DNA of 64,000 nt from Pseudoduganella danionis (GCF_009720775.1 NZ_WNKW01000007.1:38588-102587); one strand, 5' to 3'; shown: positions 18,701 through 27,021, counted from the stretch's first letter. A program made the numbers and translations. The notes: generated by a model from the sequence alone, not told the origin.

Positions 18701-19760
18701 CTTGCTCTCCCAGTTGCAAGATACCCCCCAGTGTGCCGCCGACCGACCAGCCTTGCCCGCGCTGCTCCGCTTCCAGTTCGAACGACAAGCTGTGTATGCC
18801 GAGCAGGGTTTCCGTGCCCTGCTCGGTCGTGCGTTCGGCGATGTTCCAGCGGTGCGCCGACGTAACGCCCAGCGCTAGCCTTTCGACGCGCTGGTTCCTG
18901 GGGATGTAGTGCAGCTCGGCCCGGGATAGCGAGAATCCGCTGGATAACTCGGCGATGCGCTGCGGGATCACCGAGGCTAGCGCCGTACCGCCCAGTAGTG
19001 CGGCCAGCTGACGCACATCGGGAAGTGGTGTAACGCTGTCAGCGGCTTGGGCCAGACGGATAGCGCCGCCCAGTGTTGGCAGCGTGACTTCCATCGGCAG
19101 CGCAAATGTGCCGGCATAGTCACCCGTCACCGTCACTGCCAGCGTGCCGGAACACATGCCGCTGGCATTGCCGCGCCTATCCTGAATGATGCGGATGGTA
19201 GGACGCTGCAAGCAAGCCTCTGGCAAGCCGTCGAGCATCCAGTCCGTGGCCGCTTGCCAGTGCAAGGTATAAACCGGGGACAGTCTGGCGACGCTAATCC
19301 GCACGTTTGCCAGTCCCATCGCGGGAAGATCGCAGCGGATCTCGGTGTGTAGCGCATTGTCGTCTGTGCTGGTTGCCAGAATGACTTGGGGTTGCTTGAG
19401 TGCGAACGCGCCGAGGTAGCTGCGTGGCAGCGAGGGAAAGCCGTGGTTGAGGGTCCAGTCGTCGGGCAGATCGATGGTGATGCGTAGCGCGACTTCGGTA
19501 TCGCTGGCATCGAACGCAAATTCGATCAGGCAGTTTTCTGCGCCCAGTATTTGTCCGCGACCGGAGACTTTCAGCTTGTTGCTTTCGGTTAGGATAAGGG
19601 GATTTTCGAGCGACAATTCGTTCTGATGGGCGAGCAGCACGAGCAGGTCGGCTGGGCCGGGCAGGGCGGGATTCCCTTTGCTAAGAAACAGGCGCGACTG
19701 ATTCTCGCCCGGCATCGATATGGCGCGGCGAAACGCGGCCTCGAGATTGGTCAGGGGCAT
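12714..19760 (-). CDS. 2348-residue beta-strand-rich protein with coiled coil, family unknown
   Basis: Start ATG at 19760 has AAAGGAGAGG just upstream and lies 12 bp after the preceding stop. No signal peptide or clear transmembrane helix is seen. Residues 1 to about 1890 are a long series of alternating polar/apolar strands separated by Gly/Asp turns, for example FELHGDLLFSLGSGFRF and LSFALQHQIDFAGLHHAL, with recurrent LPGLDDLLRM-like and IPGVVSLSLGQLALSL-like segments. Residues about 1895-2130 are Ala/Gln/Glu/Arg-rich and predicted coiled coil (starting ERAIDPEELQRQEIVRRQQ). The last 200 residues return to strands (SFSLKVQASVWLFGIRFQL) and end with an acidic helical tail. The pattern recalls large amphipathic beta proteins such as AsmA or bridge-like lipid-transfer proteins, or DUF6603-type proteins, but I recognise no defining motif; this is structural guesswork. 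It is the last gene of a three-gene operon. Confidence 0.8.
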   Translation of the reverse strand: MPLTNLEAAFRRAISMPGENQSRLFLSKGNPALPGPADLLVLLAHQNELSLENPLILTESNKLKVSGRGQILGAENCLIEFAFDASDTEVALRITIDLPDDWTLNHGFPSLPRSYLGAFALKQPQVILATSTDDNALHTEIRCDLPAMGLANVRISVARLSPVYTLHWQAATDWMLDGLPEACLQRPTIRIIQDRRGNASGMCSGTLAVTVTGDYAGTFALPMEVTLPTLGGAIRLAQAADSVTPLPDVRQLAALLGGTALASVIPQRIAELSSGFSLSRAELHYIPRNQRVERLALGVTSAHRWNIAERTTEQGTETLLGIHSLSFELEAEQRGQGWSVGGTLGGILQLGEQDIAVRLNKPVASTLWHLVLADSSATNGGTGPIVLPGLDDLLRMAGGNDIAAALPSGFNAAVGRLSLSDLEVVIDPGAGGAAARLPTIDALSFSVNWQHQWDIIPGWFSAQDAYLSWTVTDPLNQRAVRSFECQLDARFSIAGVPLRFVVQLPEKKFRAELYPGQTPLCLHSLATHFLGDANGLADVLPDIRFPRASIAFDLAGQAFSLQAEAYGRFTIIEQWFSIDAVTIDLQLEHLKDAPQRRVRGQLAARFNLLDDISLDVRAALGPAASHAANQTEWAPLTFLGTIPKIRIAILLARLLPASASLPPELEGLGAVEFVDLSLSVTPASGAFRIAGTMQNLQLALPLGAGQLCIKQLVFEFDRNTSGQLQCKLSLDGSATLLDIAGLDAFHFALDYNEQQQALVLSGQVDARLMGQPVSLQAGYRQHAGQRSLELRADFPQPWTLADIPGVVSLSLGQLALSLATDGQQQTWRVSANACDFQLVDVIRIRNGNLSLFSAAGQTGLSFTATAAEITLDLPATNGAAPGLKLAFQEIRLLRLADSTSNTQAADGLLPGWNFLADVGLSFSAMPGPLDRFLTQQLQARCRVNRDGVKLEASRLTQPVVLRIPVLGEGADALDVGTGILDVENIAITLGKAPALSAELCVGLPSKLNRIFGDRTGSQEAACRVFRTYDPAAADRGLIRARLSIHQDGITLAMLNSPFAGFDVQNGKIRLDLGEFGLVVIDLPTLSLGGKGGFSASGGFAIDRERGLRLPLTPLRALFSVLAQAVRPHDSQTADILSKIGAAIPRGIPIKTFSLFQQNPQTGLKDFSIEMLEQMIAENGGTLDGGRLPDAIRMPLNALGDQLERLPERFKDYLEISIPQAARFSLTLQAAGGVEFAVSTEGDPIRLLLPGFPMLIGVELRKLSFGAVAGGQLLLLAGSLRLDLFDVPTLAATLLLPFEQMQNVLPKAARLRRTAILDDFTMLIIPAGPVPIPVPLFFDKLGLEIVSVEGTEIVSSFSLPRPEFDAQEMLAILSNTLKYFRTPDFYFPLDQLPQHMNIVFTVGPNYLRLPKFLDAYDDAAWPQGAVTGGTVLGTQQALEPVNTLKLIWSLLNTIKRASPHDLIQAIPLKYRVGSKQAALFGFLNTRLDWALTTPEEFVSTAIPTLQLNRDEDVQEILAYLPADSSLGYATLPGWIDPCTDAAAAGQLGIHLRARPRVTAATRGVVALLRGKADLAGVIELDTLVALGAVSGDGMSAGLRFKGRLAGLLDIELAGAAWVAAGQEPRGFRVFGRASASMDPALLGRSEPVLEANWELNRQEIALGGRFNLLPEGCPLQLKGCLSGRLTGVSFELHGDLLFSLGSGFRFAARLALFSGTRQLDGRSENVDEFRLQLAFMAATLALEVIRRDNSLLMRGDFTPISLGGGLVRIEAGARPAGEPAALLQIEQGQLRRFSLHGAIALLGIANSSIDIDYQAEQQTLSFALQHQIDFAGLHHALSLQAHMSSPADIAAHAHFALVLDIGAALAAAVKALTGLPCPVFSLRTGFIIDSSIVLATERAIDPEELQRQEIVRRQQAAATRQQLAEHAQQLASVLEQALLRTAAARLRAEARLNTCHDAVDALRQEIVSTEKQLLGLRQVLEQRAPATAVERAAQVAAYAAAARRLGVEVEAHYALLQNEADALLHDRTLIRMAIETAELDWDRCEAGGDRVQARQLRDTVGKLRREEQLITRAVIQIRDLLTRRPEAELRNAYMQAQQEEQQARADRSATGQPLSASAEQRWAVEAELLRLREATQWQLPLAADDTVHPLPAPPATGKTSFSLKVQASVWLFGIRFQLDLLFEQADLQALAGRDVMASIPQLVQSAILSNAASMIRRGFSSLAAAAGALLRFLMDPAYRRTMLESGRSAAQHFLPAEQAHTLPPATISSPVTAALPTLAASPLAVGTAGELSDDEWASIQQQAHSALDQLSAGLAADSAIDAEHIREMLLTTGWAADDIQQMLDAAASV

Positions 19761-19772
19761 GTCCCCTCTCCT

Positions 19773-22457
19773 TTATGGCGTAGAGTCAGTTTGATTGAAC
19801 CCGGAGCGGGTCGGGGCGGAATAGACCAGGTTGCGTTTCTTGCGCTGCTCGCGGATTTGTGCGAGTAGGTCGGGCTGTTCAGCAAAAGCAGTTTGCTCGA
19901 TCCATTTCCAGTCGTCGTTGATATCGAGTGTTTTTCCGCCGCTCCAGCCGCGTAGTCGCAGAGTGCAAATGGCGCAGAAATGCTTGTAGCGATATTGCTC
20001 TGCCTTGAAGTTGGTGTAAGACATAATGCATAGAGGATCGTCGCTCTGATGCAAGTGGGCGGCACCACCTGCAGGTTGCATTTCGGGTGGTGTGGTAGGG
20101 AAAGGGGCGTGGGGAAGAAATAGGCTGTGCCCCAGCTCATGCGCCAGGGTCTCCCCCATGGTGTCATTCAGCTGCGGGTGTTTCTTTGCAAACTGGGTAA
20201 GCCCCAGCTTGGCAAGTTGGGCCTGTATGCTAGTGCCGCTGCTTTCTGACGAGAATAATGCTTCCGGGAAGGTCAACGTAATCGATGCAATATTGCGCAG
20301 TTCGTAGCCGCAATCGCAAGTTTGGTCCGCCGGTGTCAAGGAAAACGGATAGGTCTTGGAGGGTTTGGGCGTATTGCACGCTGGGCACGCCTGGGGCATG
20401 GCGGCGTAACCCGAGGCGATACCTATTCCGACCCCTAGTAAACTGTCGGTAAGGTTGTGGGCGAAGTTGTAAGTGAAGATATGCAGGCCCGATGCGCCAA
20501 CCGGATCGTTAGCGTGTAGTTGATTGAGGTATTCCTGCGCGACCTGGGCCTCGAACATTTGGGCGATATTGTCACATATCGTTTTATAAGCCAGGTCCGT
20601 TTTCGCTTCAGGTAGGAGGGGATCAAGGAAATCAGCGTTTTCAGTACCGATGTTGAGAAACTGAGCGACTCTATTGCGATAGTCAAGACGCTGCTCGAAA
20701 ATCAGGCACATCGTATGTTTTTTTATCTGTTCAGCAATTAATTCATTTCTATATTTTTTATAGAGGTCGCCCTTATCCCGGTCCTGTATTCCGGCGATAT
20801 TGATCGTAGAATTCTCTTTGCTCTTAAGTAAAAAAACCAAGTGCTCTTTAAGTGGCCCTTTACGCTGCAGCAGTTTTACCAGCGCATTTTTATAGGCAAG
20901 CTGGAAGTGTGGATCAACTTTGACCTCAAACTCATCGGGGAACGTCAGCGTGATTCCAGCCTTGCTGAAGAGTCTCTTGAGCTCATCCGAGACGTTTGGA
21001 TGTAGTTGGGTGCGGTAGAATTTTCCCCCCTCGCGAAACATGTGGTTATGCACTGTCACGGTACGCATGCTACTGAAGCAATAGCTATCTAAGGTGCTGA
21101 CCTCGCTATCATCATGCGCTAACCCGAGACGCAGACATATGCTGTCTTTGGAGATGACGGGACCATACATGAGAACGCGGCTATAGCCACTTTCGTCCAG
21201 TCTGGTTTGTGCGACTTTACCGTCATTGATCAAGTCTATAGGGACGAGGCGGAGCGCGCCGTTGAGTACGCTTGATAGGCCGTCAAGTTTAGCCATGCCT
21301 ACTGCGTTCAGCTCGGTGGCAGGCGGCTGTTGCCCGGATAGCTGCATGAGTGGACAGCGATAGCGCTGCCCGCCGAATATAGGCGAGGTGTCTGCTCTGC
21401 GCCGGGGATGCTCGCCGCTCGTCGTATAGGCCTTATCCAATGCAGCTTTGATGGCATCAGGCAGGTTCGGGTCAGGTGAGACCGTGATGCCGGTCTGCCA
21501 GGTCCAATTTAGAACCAGGCCGCGGACCGCCTCAACATCAACGCAGTATTGATGCTCTAGGCCGCTGCAGCGCAGTAGTGGCTGGGCGTACAGTGGAATC
21601 ATTGGGCCTTGTTTCCAAGGTCCCGCGAGTGCAGTTTTATAGGTCCATAAGTCCTGATAGCTCCTGAAGCCGGTATTGTCATACATCTCGGCATAGCCGG
21701 TCATGAAACAATTTCCGGCAAGTTGAAGCACCAGTTGGGAATCAGCTTTGCTGTATGGCTTGAGCGGTAGCGGCGCGGAGTCCGGATATGCCTGGCCCAG
21801 TTCTTTGGACACCTGCTGACGGAGTGTCTGAATCAGCGCATTGTTGCGCCTCCTGTATTCCTCGTTATGCCATAGGGTGTATGCATATTTCCTATTCTCA
21901 AGGGCATCCTGGTTCGGATTCCGAGTTGGGACAGGGCGGTCTGGCGTCGGGTAGGTGAGGTCATCCACATTGCCGAGCAGGACTTGGATTTTTCCAACCT
22001 CCACCTTGAAACAGGTCTCGGCATGGATGATCGAGTTATCAAGCAGAGTGATCAGCAGTTCGAGCTTGAATGGTGAGTTCGAGACAGTTAGATGTTGGCG
22101 CAAACCCAGAGACTCTTGGCCCAGCCAGAAGTCGTGCACGCCTGCATCTGGAAAATCTTCTTCGCTGAGCTCGGCATTCAGCAGTTGCAGCCCATCTTTT
22201 CCCGTTAAGCGGATTTTGTAGGAGGAGTAGGCCAGCTCGACGGTGTCTGTGGCGGAGTCGTCTTGCTGTTCTGCGTCCTCAATCAGTTCCAGGCTGGCAC
22301 GTAGCGTGGTATCGGGATGTCCCGGCGCGACATAGAACGGGAGTAAGTCGGAATTCGAGCGGCTCTCATACATGCCTACGCTGATCGTGAGACGCCAGGC
22401 GTCCGCTTTCCTGTGGCTACCGGTGCCAGCATCATGGTCATTGTCTGTAGCAGGCAT
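19773..22457 (-). CDS. Metzincin-type zinc metalloprotease, large N-terminal part unknown
   Basis: The 894-residue protein carries the metzincin zinc motif AHELGHSLFLPH (HExxHxxxxxH, first His near 772) followed about 30 residues later by a Met-turn CIMSYTNF (near 810), so it is probably an active zinc endopeptidase. A four-Cys knuckle (CPACNTP ... CDCGYE, about 687-714) and a second Cys pair (HFCAICTLRLRGW) may bind further metal. The first 650 residues have no motif I know; no signal peptide is present. Its ATG overlaps the stop of the preceding gene by one base (TAATG), implying translational coupling, and the giant gene follows after 12 bp. The stretch about 20500-21300 is clearly more AT-rich than neighbouring genes, suggesting acquisition. 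Substrate unknown; processing of the giant neighbour is one possibility. Confidence 0.75.
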   Translation of the reverse strand: MPATDNDHDAGTGSHRKADAWRLTISVGMYESRSNSDLLPFYVAPGHPDTTLRASLELIEDAEQQDDSATDTVELAYSSYKIRLTGKDGLQLLNAELSEEDFPDAGVHDFWLGQESLGLRQHLTVSNSPFKLELLITLLDNSIIHAETCFKVEVGKIQVLLGNVDDLTYPTPDRPVPTRNPNQDALENRKYAYTLWHNEEYRRRNNALIQTLRQQVSKELGQAYPDSAPLPLKPYSKADSQLVLQLAGNCFMTGYAEMYDNTGFRSYQDLWTYKTALAGPWKQGPMIPLYAQPLLRCSGLEHQYCVDVEAVRGLVLNWTWQTGITVSPDPNLPDAIKAALDKAYTTSGEHPRRRADTSPIFGGQRYRCPLMQLSGQQPPATELNAVGMAKLDGLSSVLNGALRLVPIDLINDGKVAQTRLDESGYSRVLMYGPVISKDSICLRLGLAHDDSEVSTLDSYCFSSMRTVTVHNHMFREGGKFYRTQLHPNVSDELKRLFSKAGITLTFPDEFEVKVDPHFQLAYKNALVKLLQRKGPLKEHLVFLLKSKENSTINIAGIQDRDKGDLYKKYRNELIAEQIKKHTMCLIFEQRLDYRNRVAQFLNIGTENADFLDPLLPEAKTDLAYKTICDNIAQMFEAQVAQEYLNQLHANDPVGASGLHIFTYNFAHNLTDSLLGVGIGIASGYAAMPQACPACNTPKPSKTYPFSLTPADQTCDCGYELRNIASITLTFPEALFSSESSGTSIQAQLAKLGLTQFAKKHPQLNDTMGETLAHELGHSLFLPHAPFPTTPPEMQPAGGAAHLHQSDDPLCIMSYTNFKAEQYRYKHFCAICTLRLRGWSGGKTLDINDDWKWIEQTAFAEQPDLLAQIREQRKKRNLVYSAPTRSGFNQTDSTP

Positions 22458-24697
22458 TATTGTCCCTTTCCTTCAAGATTGATGGAGTGCAGCAGCAGGC
22501 TAGGTCCGTCATGCCGGGCCGCCAGCAGCAGTTTGCTGCCGGCCCGTGCAATGGCGAACTCGCCCGGGATGGCTGGCGTCAGCTCGCGCACGCGCATGGG
22601 CAGGCGCATGTCGCTGCGCCCGCCATCAGCCTGCACGTCTCCATCAGCGAGTTGTAGCTGTGTCGAGTCGCCCCGGCGATATGCGAGCATGGCGCCATGC
22701 GGCGTATTGAGAATTTCCGAGATGGCTGCAGTCGGCGCCTTGTGAATTATTTCTGCACGGCCTATGGCCGGCTCATCGCGCTGCAGATCGACCATGACGA
22801 CGGTGGCCCAGTCGCCGTCGCGAATGTAGTCGCGGTAGGCCAATGCTGCGCGGGTCGGCGACAATAGCGCCAAGCTGACGTCCGTAGCGCCGTCGGCGTA
22901 ACGGCATACGGTGCCCCAGACCAGGCTGCCTTCCTCCGTCAGCCGACCGATGCGCAGGCAGGCGCCGCTGGCGTTCTGGTAGGCCAGAAGAAAACGGTCT
23001 TTGGGCAGTGCAAGCATGCGTGGTTCGCGTTGTGTGCCGGCACCTTTGCCGTCGTCAGTGAAGAGAGGCAGCGGCATGCTCGCGGCTTCGATGCGCTCGG
23101 CGCCTATGCGGAGCTGCATATAGCTGGTGCTTCTGCTGCCGCGTTCATCGCTGGCCAGCCACACCACCAGAGCAAGATTCGGGCGTAAGGCCAGCACCGC
23201 CAGATCACGCGCGGCGAAAGGCGTGAGCATGACAGGTTCGTCGAACGTCCAGACATTTTCATGACTACGCCGGGCCAGTACTGCATGGGGCAGTGAGCGC
23301 TGGCGTAATACGACCAATGCTCGCCCGGCCTCTAGCATAGTGACCGTGGCGGCATCTATGTCTGGCAGAGCCAGTGCAGTAATGGCATTGTTCAACTGTT
23401 CCGCCGAAACTGCGGAGAATTTCAGCCGTTCCTGATCCGCGTTGTCGATATAACTGAGTAGTGCAAGGTCGTGGCCATCATGGCTCAGGCGGAGATCGCG
23501 CGCTGTGGCTGGGACGCTATGCAGATTGCCTGCGAGAGGGAGGGTGAAGCGGGCAGCGAATAGGCGGTCCTCTCTGCGTCCGAGGACGATGGCGGTATCA
23601 GATGCGACCAGCTGAAACGCATATAGCGCGTCTGCAGCACCATCACGCAGACGTTGTTGATGAAATGGTTCGCCATTACCGCGCTGTGTATGCATGACGG
23701 CAAATGTGGTCGCATCGCTCGTGTTATAGACGCAGCAGATTGCCGCGCCTGCCGTGGTGCAAATCGCGATCGGCCCCGGCGCTGCAGAAAAATGCCACGT
23801 CGCTTGCCACTCTATGCCCGAGGCGCTAATTTGCCCTATGCGCAGCGTGCCCTGGCCGCCGGCATTGCAGGGAGTCGTGGCCACTGCCAAGCGTCCGTCC
23901 GGTAAGCGGGCCAGTGCGATGGAGTGCGCTTCTATGCCCAGCGGGGGAATAATTTGAAACGGCGGATACTGTACCGGGTATTCCAGGATGAGGATCTGGA
24001 CTTCGCGTGGCGCCGTCTCCGGATAGGAGCGTATGTTGGCGGCACCGAGGACGACATGCTGATCGCCCAAGGCTAACATTGTGCCTCCCTGAATTACCCG
24101 ATTCAGATGTGCACCACAGTTCCAGACAATGGCGCCGTCCGGTTCGACGATTAACCACTCGGCTTTCACTAGATCATTGAGGGCGGCTTCTGGCTGGTAC
24201 AACAAGATAACGCGATCGCCTGCCGGTGCCAGTTGCAGATGATCGAAGCGGCGTCGCTGGTGTGAAAATAGCGGGTCGGGTATGAAGTGGGGTAATTGTA
24301 GTGACCGCAGCGGTATAAGTTCGTCACCGTTCAGACCTAGCGTAAAGATGAAAGCACCTTCGCGGATTTCTCCGACGAGACTGAAGCAGTCGCGTATAGC
24401 GCTGACCACGACTAAGTCACGATAACAGCAGCCTGCCAGATTGGTGGTCGCAAAGCGTAAGGGCTGGGGGTGACTAAGTGCTGGCTGATGCCTGCCATTG
24501 GGCGGGACTACAAATGCACTCGGCGGGAATGGCAGATCGCATACGCGTCCGAGTATTAATTCACCGGCTTCCAGACGCACCAAGCGGGCACTGGCTGCAT
24601 CGCTCGCATGCGCGATTAACAGTATCCAGCGATCAGGGGCGAGAGGAATAATTGCACTGGGTTGTGATGGGTCTAATAGCGACTCGGCAAATTCCAT
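22457..24697 (-). CDS. Repeat protein with propeller-like strands, first gene of operon
   Basis: A 746-residue protein of unknown family. It contains recurring strand motifs of the kind DRWILLIAHASD, DRVILLYQPEA, DRFLLAYQNASGACLRIGRLTEEGSLVWG, TRAALAYRDY and SKLLLAARHDGPSLLLHSI at roughly 50-100 residue spacing, the look of a beta-propeller or similar blade repeat, which is an inference from pattern only. No signal peptide. Start ATG 24697 has AGGGAG eight bases upstream. It is the promoter-proximal gene of the operon and overlaps the metzincin gene by one base. Propellers often act as binding scaffolds, so it may present or recognise a partner for the protease and the giant protein. Confidence 0.7.
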   Translation of the reverse strand: MEFAESLLDPSQPSAIIPLAPDRWILLIAHASDAASARLVRLEAGELILGRVCDLPFPPSAFVVPPNGRHQPALSHPQPLRFATTNLAGCCYRDLVVVSAIRDCFSLVGEIREGAFIFTLGLNGDELIPLRSLQLPHFIPDPLFSHQRRRFDHLQLAPAGDRVILLYQPEAALNDLVKAEWLIVEPDGAIVWNCGAHLNRVIQGGTMLALGDQHVVLGAANIRSYPETAPREVQILILEYPVQYPPFQIIPPLGIEAHSIALARLPDGRLAVATTPCNAGGQGTLRIGQISASGIEWQATWHFSAAPGPIAICTTAGAAICCVYNTSDATTFAVMHTQRGNGEPFHQQRLRDGAADALYAFQLVASDTAIVLGRREDRLFAARFTLPLAGNLHSVPATARDLRLSHDGHDLALLSYIDNADQERLKFSAVSAEQLNNAITALALPDIDAATVTMLEAGRALVVLRQRSLPHAVLARRSHENVWTFDEPVMLTPFAARDLAVLALRPNLALVVWLASDERGSRSTSYMQLRIGAERIEAASMPLPLFTDDGKGAGTQREPRMLALPKDRFLLAYQNASGACLRIGRLTEEGSLVWGTVCRYADGATDVSLALLSPTRAALAYRDYIRDGDWATVVMVDLQRDEPAIGRAEIIHKAPTAAISEILNTPHGAMLAYRRGDSTQLQLADGDVQADGGRSDMRLPMRVRELTPAIPGEFAIARAGSKLLLAARHDGPSLLLHSINLEGKGQ

Positions 24698-25131
24698 GTA
24701 GGCTCCCTGAGGATAGTTATCGCTTGATTTGCGATGCGGCCTTGTGATCGCCGGACTCGGTATTGCTGACCTTTATCTTGTCGGACAGCTAGTTAGTCTC
24801 GCGATGGTGGGCAAAGCACATCAAGCTCAGACCTGCCAGTACAGTGGCTTAGGGTTCTGGTATTGCGTTAAGGCTGAATGTGTTGAACATGAAAGTGTTA
24901 GAAAGCCATCCTATCTACGGCATGTCGCCCAGCCGACACCGGCCTGCAAATATAAATTAAATAGAAGTTTGGAAACTTTATAGTTTTCACAATGACTGCG
25001 CCATAGTCCAAATAGACTAAATTTCTGCGATTGCAATGCCAGTGGTGCGAGAAGACGAAGTGGATGCGCGGAAGGTGCGGTGCAGCCAGGTATTGGCTGC
25101 CCATTTGAAATGCGGGTTGCGTGTCCTTGGT
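24698..25131. other. 434-bp intergenic stretch, probable operon control region
   Basis: No gene is supported here. It is more AT-rich than its surroundings, separates the three-gene operon from the end of the ABC-2 permease gene (both minus strand), and contains the palindrome at 25004-25019. Any promoter for the three-gene operon must lie here or upstream. Confidence 0.5.
25004..25019. promoter_or_regulatory. Palindrome TAGTC-N6-GACTA, copy 1
   Basis: TAGTCCAAATAGACTA has perfect 5-bp arms around a 6-bp AT-rich centre. It lies 307 bp upstream of the three-gene operon and shares flanks (CCATAGTC before, AATT-like after) with the copy upstream of the PEP-CTERM gene. The size and symmetry fit a LuxR/NarL-type response regulator or similar dimeric regulator (inference). 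Confidence 0.5.
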
Positions 25132-26277
25132 CTAGTCCAGCGTGCGGCGATAGCGCAGCATGGCCACCGTGCTGGCGGCGATGAGGAACAGGCACATGGG
25201 CCAGAGCTCGGGCCAGAGCTGGCTGAAGGTATTCCCTTTGAGCAGGATGCCGCGCACGATGCGCAGGAAGTGCGTCAGTGGCAGCACTTCGCCGATATAT
25301 TGCGCCCACACGGGCATGCCGCGGAAGGGGAACATAAAGCCCGATAGCAGCATCGACGGCAGGAAGAAGAAGAACGTCATCTGCATGGCCTGCAACTGAT
25401 TTTTGGCGATGGTCGAGAAGGTGAAACCGACGCCCAGATTGGCCACGATGAACACGCCTATCATCGCCAGCAGCAAGGCCGGGCTGCCTTCCATCGGCAC
25501 CGCGAACAGAATGAATGCGGCACCCAGTATCACGGCGAGCTGGACGTAGCCCATCACCACATACGGCAGTATCTTGCCCACCATGACTTCGCTCGGGCGT
25601 ACCGGTGTGGCCAGCAGGTTTTCCATGGTTCCCCGTTCGCGCTCGCGCGTCATCGCGAGCGAAGTCAACATCACCATCGTCATGGTCAGTATGGTGCCGA
25701 CCAGACCGGGCACGATGTTGTAGCGCGATAGCCCTTCCGGATTGTAGCGCCGGTGTATGCGGATTTCGAAGGCGGGCGCGGTGCTGTTCAGGCTGCGCAG
25801 CGGACCGATCAGATCATGGCTCAGCGCTTGCTGGCCCAGCGCTACCAGTGCGGCAACGGCGTTGCCGGACGCACTGGGATCCGTCGCATCGGCCGAGACC
25901 AGCAAGGCAGGCTTTTCGCCGCGTACCAGACGGCGCGTAAAGTCGCTGGGAATAATGATGACGAATTGAATCGCGCCTTGTTCTATCAGGGTTTCTGCCT
26001 CGCGCTCGCTGGTGAGTACGCGGTCGATGCGGAAGTATCCCGTGTTCTGGATGGCCGCCAGTACGCTGCGCCCCATGGGGCCGCTGTCGGTACTGACGAT
26101 GGCCGTCGGCAGCCCTTTGGGATCAGTGTTGATGGCGTAGCCGAACAGCACCAGTTGGAGTATGGGCACGCCCACGGCCATGGCAAAGGTGAGACGGTCG
26201 CGCATCATCTGCTGGAACTCTTTGATGAACACCGCAATCATGCGGGCCCAGCTAAAGCGAGTGTGGCGGCGATTCAT
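25132..26277 (-). CDS. ABC-2 type transporter permease
   Basis: The 381-residue membrane protein has one N-terminal helix (LTFAMAVGVPILQLVLFGYAI), a large extracytoplasmic domain of about 130 residues, then a group of about five helices (IVPGLVGTILTMTMVMLTSLA onward), the layout of YbhR/YhhJ-type ABC-2 exporters. The ERERGTMENLLATPVRPSEVMVGKILPY segment is the usual ABC-2 signature. Its ATG overlaps the ATPase stop (ATGA). It would form the channel of an exporter with the adjacent ATPase and membrane fusion protein. E. coli ybhFSR has two permeases, here only one, so it probably works as a homodimer. Confidence 0.9.
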   Translation of the reverse strand: MNRRHTRFSWARMIAVFIKEFQQMMRDRLTFAMAVGVPILQLVLFGYAINTDPKGLPTAIVSTDSGPMGRSVLAAIQNTGYFRIDRVLTSEREAETLIEQGAIQFVIIIPSDFTRRLVRGEKPALLVSADATDPSASGNAVAALVALGQQALSHDLIGPLRSLNSTAPAFEIRIHRRYNPEGLSRYNIVPGLVGTILTMTMVMLTSLAMTRERERGTMENLLATPVRPSEVMVGKILPYVVMGYVQLAVILGAAFILFAVPMEGSPALLLAMIGVFIVANLGVGFTFSTIAKNQLQAMQMTFFFFLPSMLLSGFMFPFRGMPVWAQYIGEVLPLTHFLRIVRGILLKGNTFSQLWPELWPMCLFLIAASTVAMLRYRRTLD

Positions 26278-27020
26278 GCGAAGTTATCCTCTGCCTGACC
26301 CACCAGCTTGACGAAGGCATCTTCCAGATTGCGTGCACCAGCATCGGCGACGATGGCGGCCGCCGTGCCTTGTGCCAGTATTTTGCCGTAAGCGATATAC
26401 ACCAGACTGTCGCAGCGCTCCGCTTCATCCATGTAGTGGGTGGAGACCAGTACCGTAATGCCTTGCTGCGCCAGTTGATGGATCTGGTCCCAGAAATCGC
26501 GCCGGGCCTTGGGGTCGACGCCGGCCGTGGGTTCATCCAGCAGTAGCAGGCGTGGCCGGTGGATCAGGCAGGCGGCCAGTGCCAGCCGCTGTTTCCAGCC
26601 GCCCGAAAGCGAACCGGCTAGCTGCTCCTGACGGGCCGTCAGGCCAAGCCGTTGCAGTGCTTCGGCCACCGTCTGCTGGCGTTGCGGCAGCTCGAATAGA
26701 CGCGCGACAAAATCGAGGTTTTCGCGGATCGAGAGATCGTCGTATAGGCCGAACTTCTGCGTCATATAACCCACTTCGCGCTTGATGGCGATGGCGTCGG
26801 CCATGATGTCGAGACCGAGGCAACTACCCTGTCCCGCATCCGGTGTGAGCAGGCCGCAGATCATGCGGATGGTGGTGGTCTTGCCGCTGCCGTTGGGGCC
26901 GAGAAAACCGACGATGCGCCCCGTTTCCACCTGCAGCGAAATAGCGTCGACCACATTGCGGCCGCCATAGCGTTTGGTCAGCCCATGCACATCGATGGCG
27001 AGGGAAGTGGCGGTCTGCAT
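26274..27020 (-). CDS. ABC transporter ATP-binding protein
   Basis: A 248-residue nucleotide-binding protein: Walker A GPNGSGKTT, Q-loop (TQKFGLY), signature LSGGWKQRLALA, Walker B LLLLDEPTAGVDPK and a switch His in LVSTHYMDEAERC. It resembles DrrA/CcmA-type exporter ATPases. An upstream in-frame start exists inside the preceding gene, but the ATG at 27020 sits one base after the preceding stop and starts the family homology (LAIDVHGLTKRYGG), so it is chosen. It energises the exporter formed with the overlapping permease gene. Confidence 0.93.
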   Translation of the reverse strand: MQTATSLAIDVHGLTKRYGGRNVVDAISLQVETGRIVGFLGPNGSGKTTTIRMICGLLTPDAGQGSCLGLDIMADAIAIKREVGYMTQKFGLYDDLSIRENLDFVARLFELPQRQQTVAEALQRLGLTARQEQLAGSLSGGWKQRLALAACLIHRPRLLLLDEPTAGVDPKARRDFWDQIHQLAQQGITVLVSTHYMDEAERCDSLVYIAYGKILAQGTAAAIVADAGARNLEDAFVKLVGQAEDNFA

Positions 27021-27021
27021 G

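Noticed and set aside
24729..24983. 84-codon plus-strand frame upstream of the three-gene operon
   Set aside because: No ribosome binding site, no recognisable motif, and it covers the likely control region.
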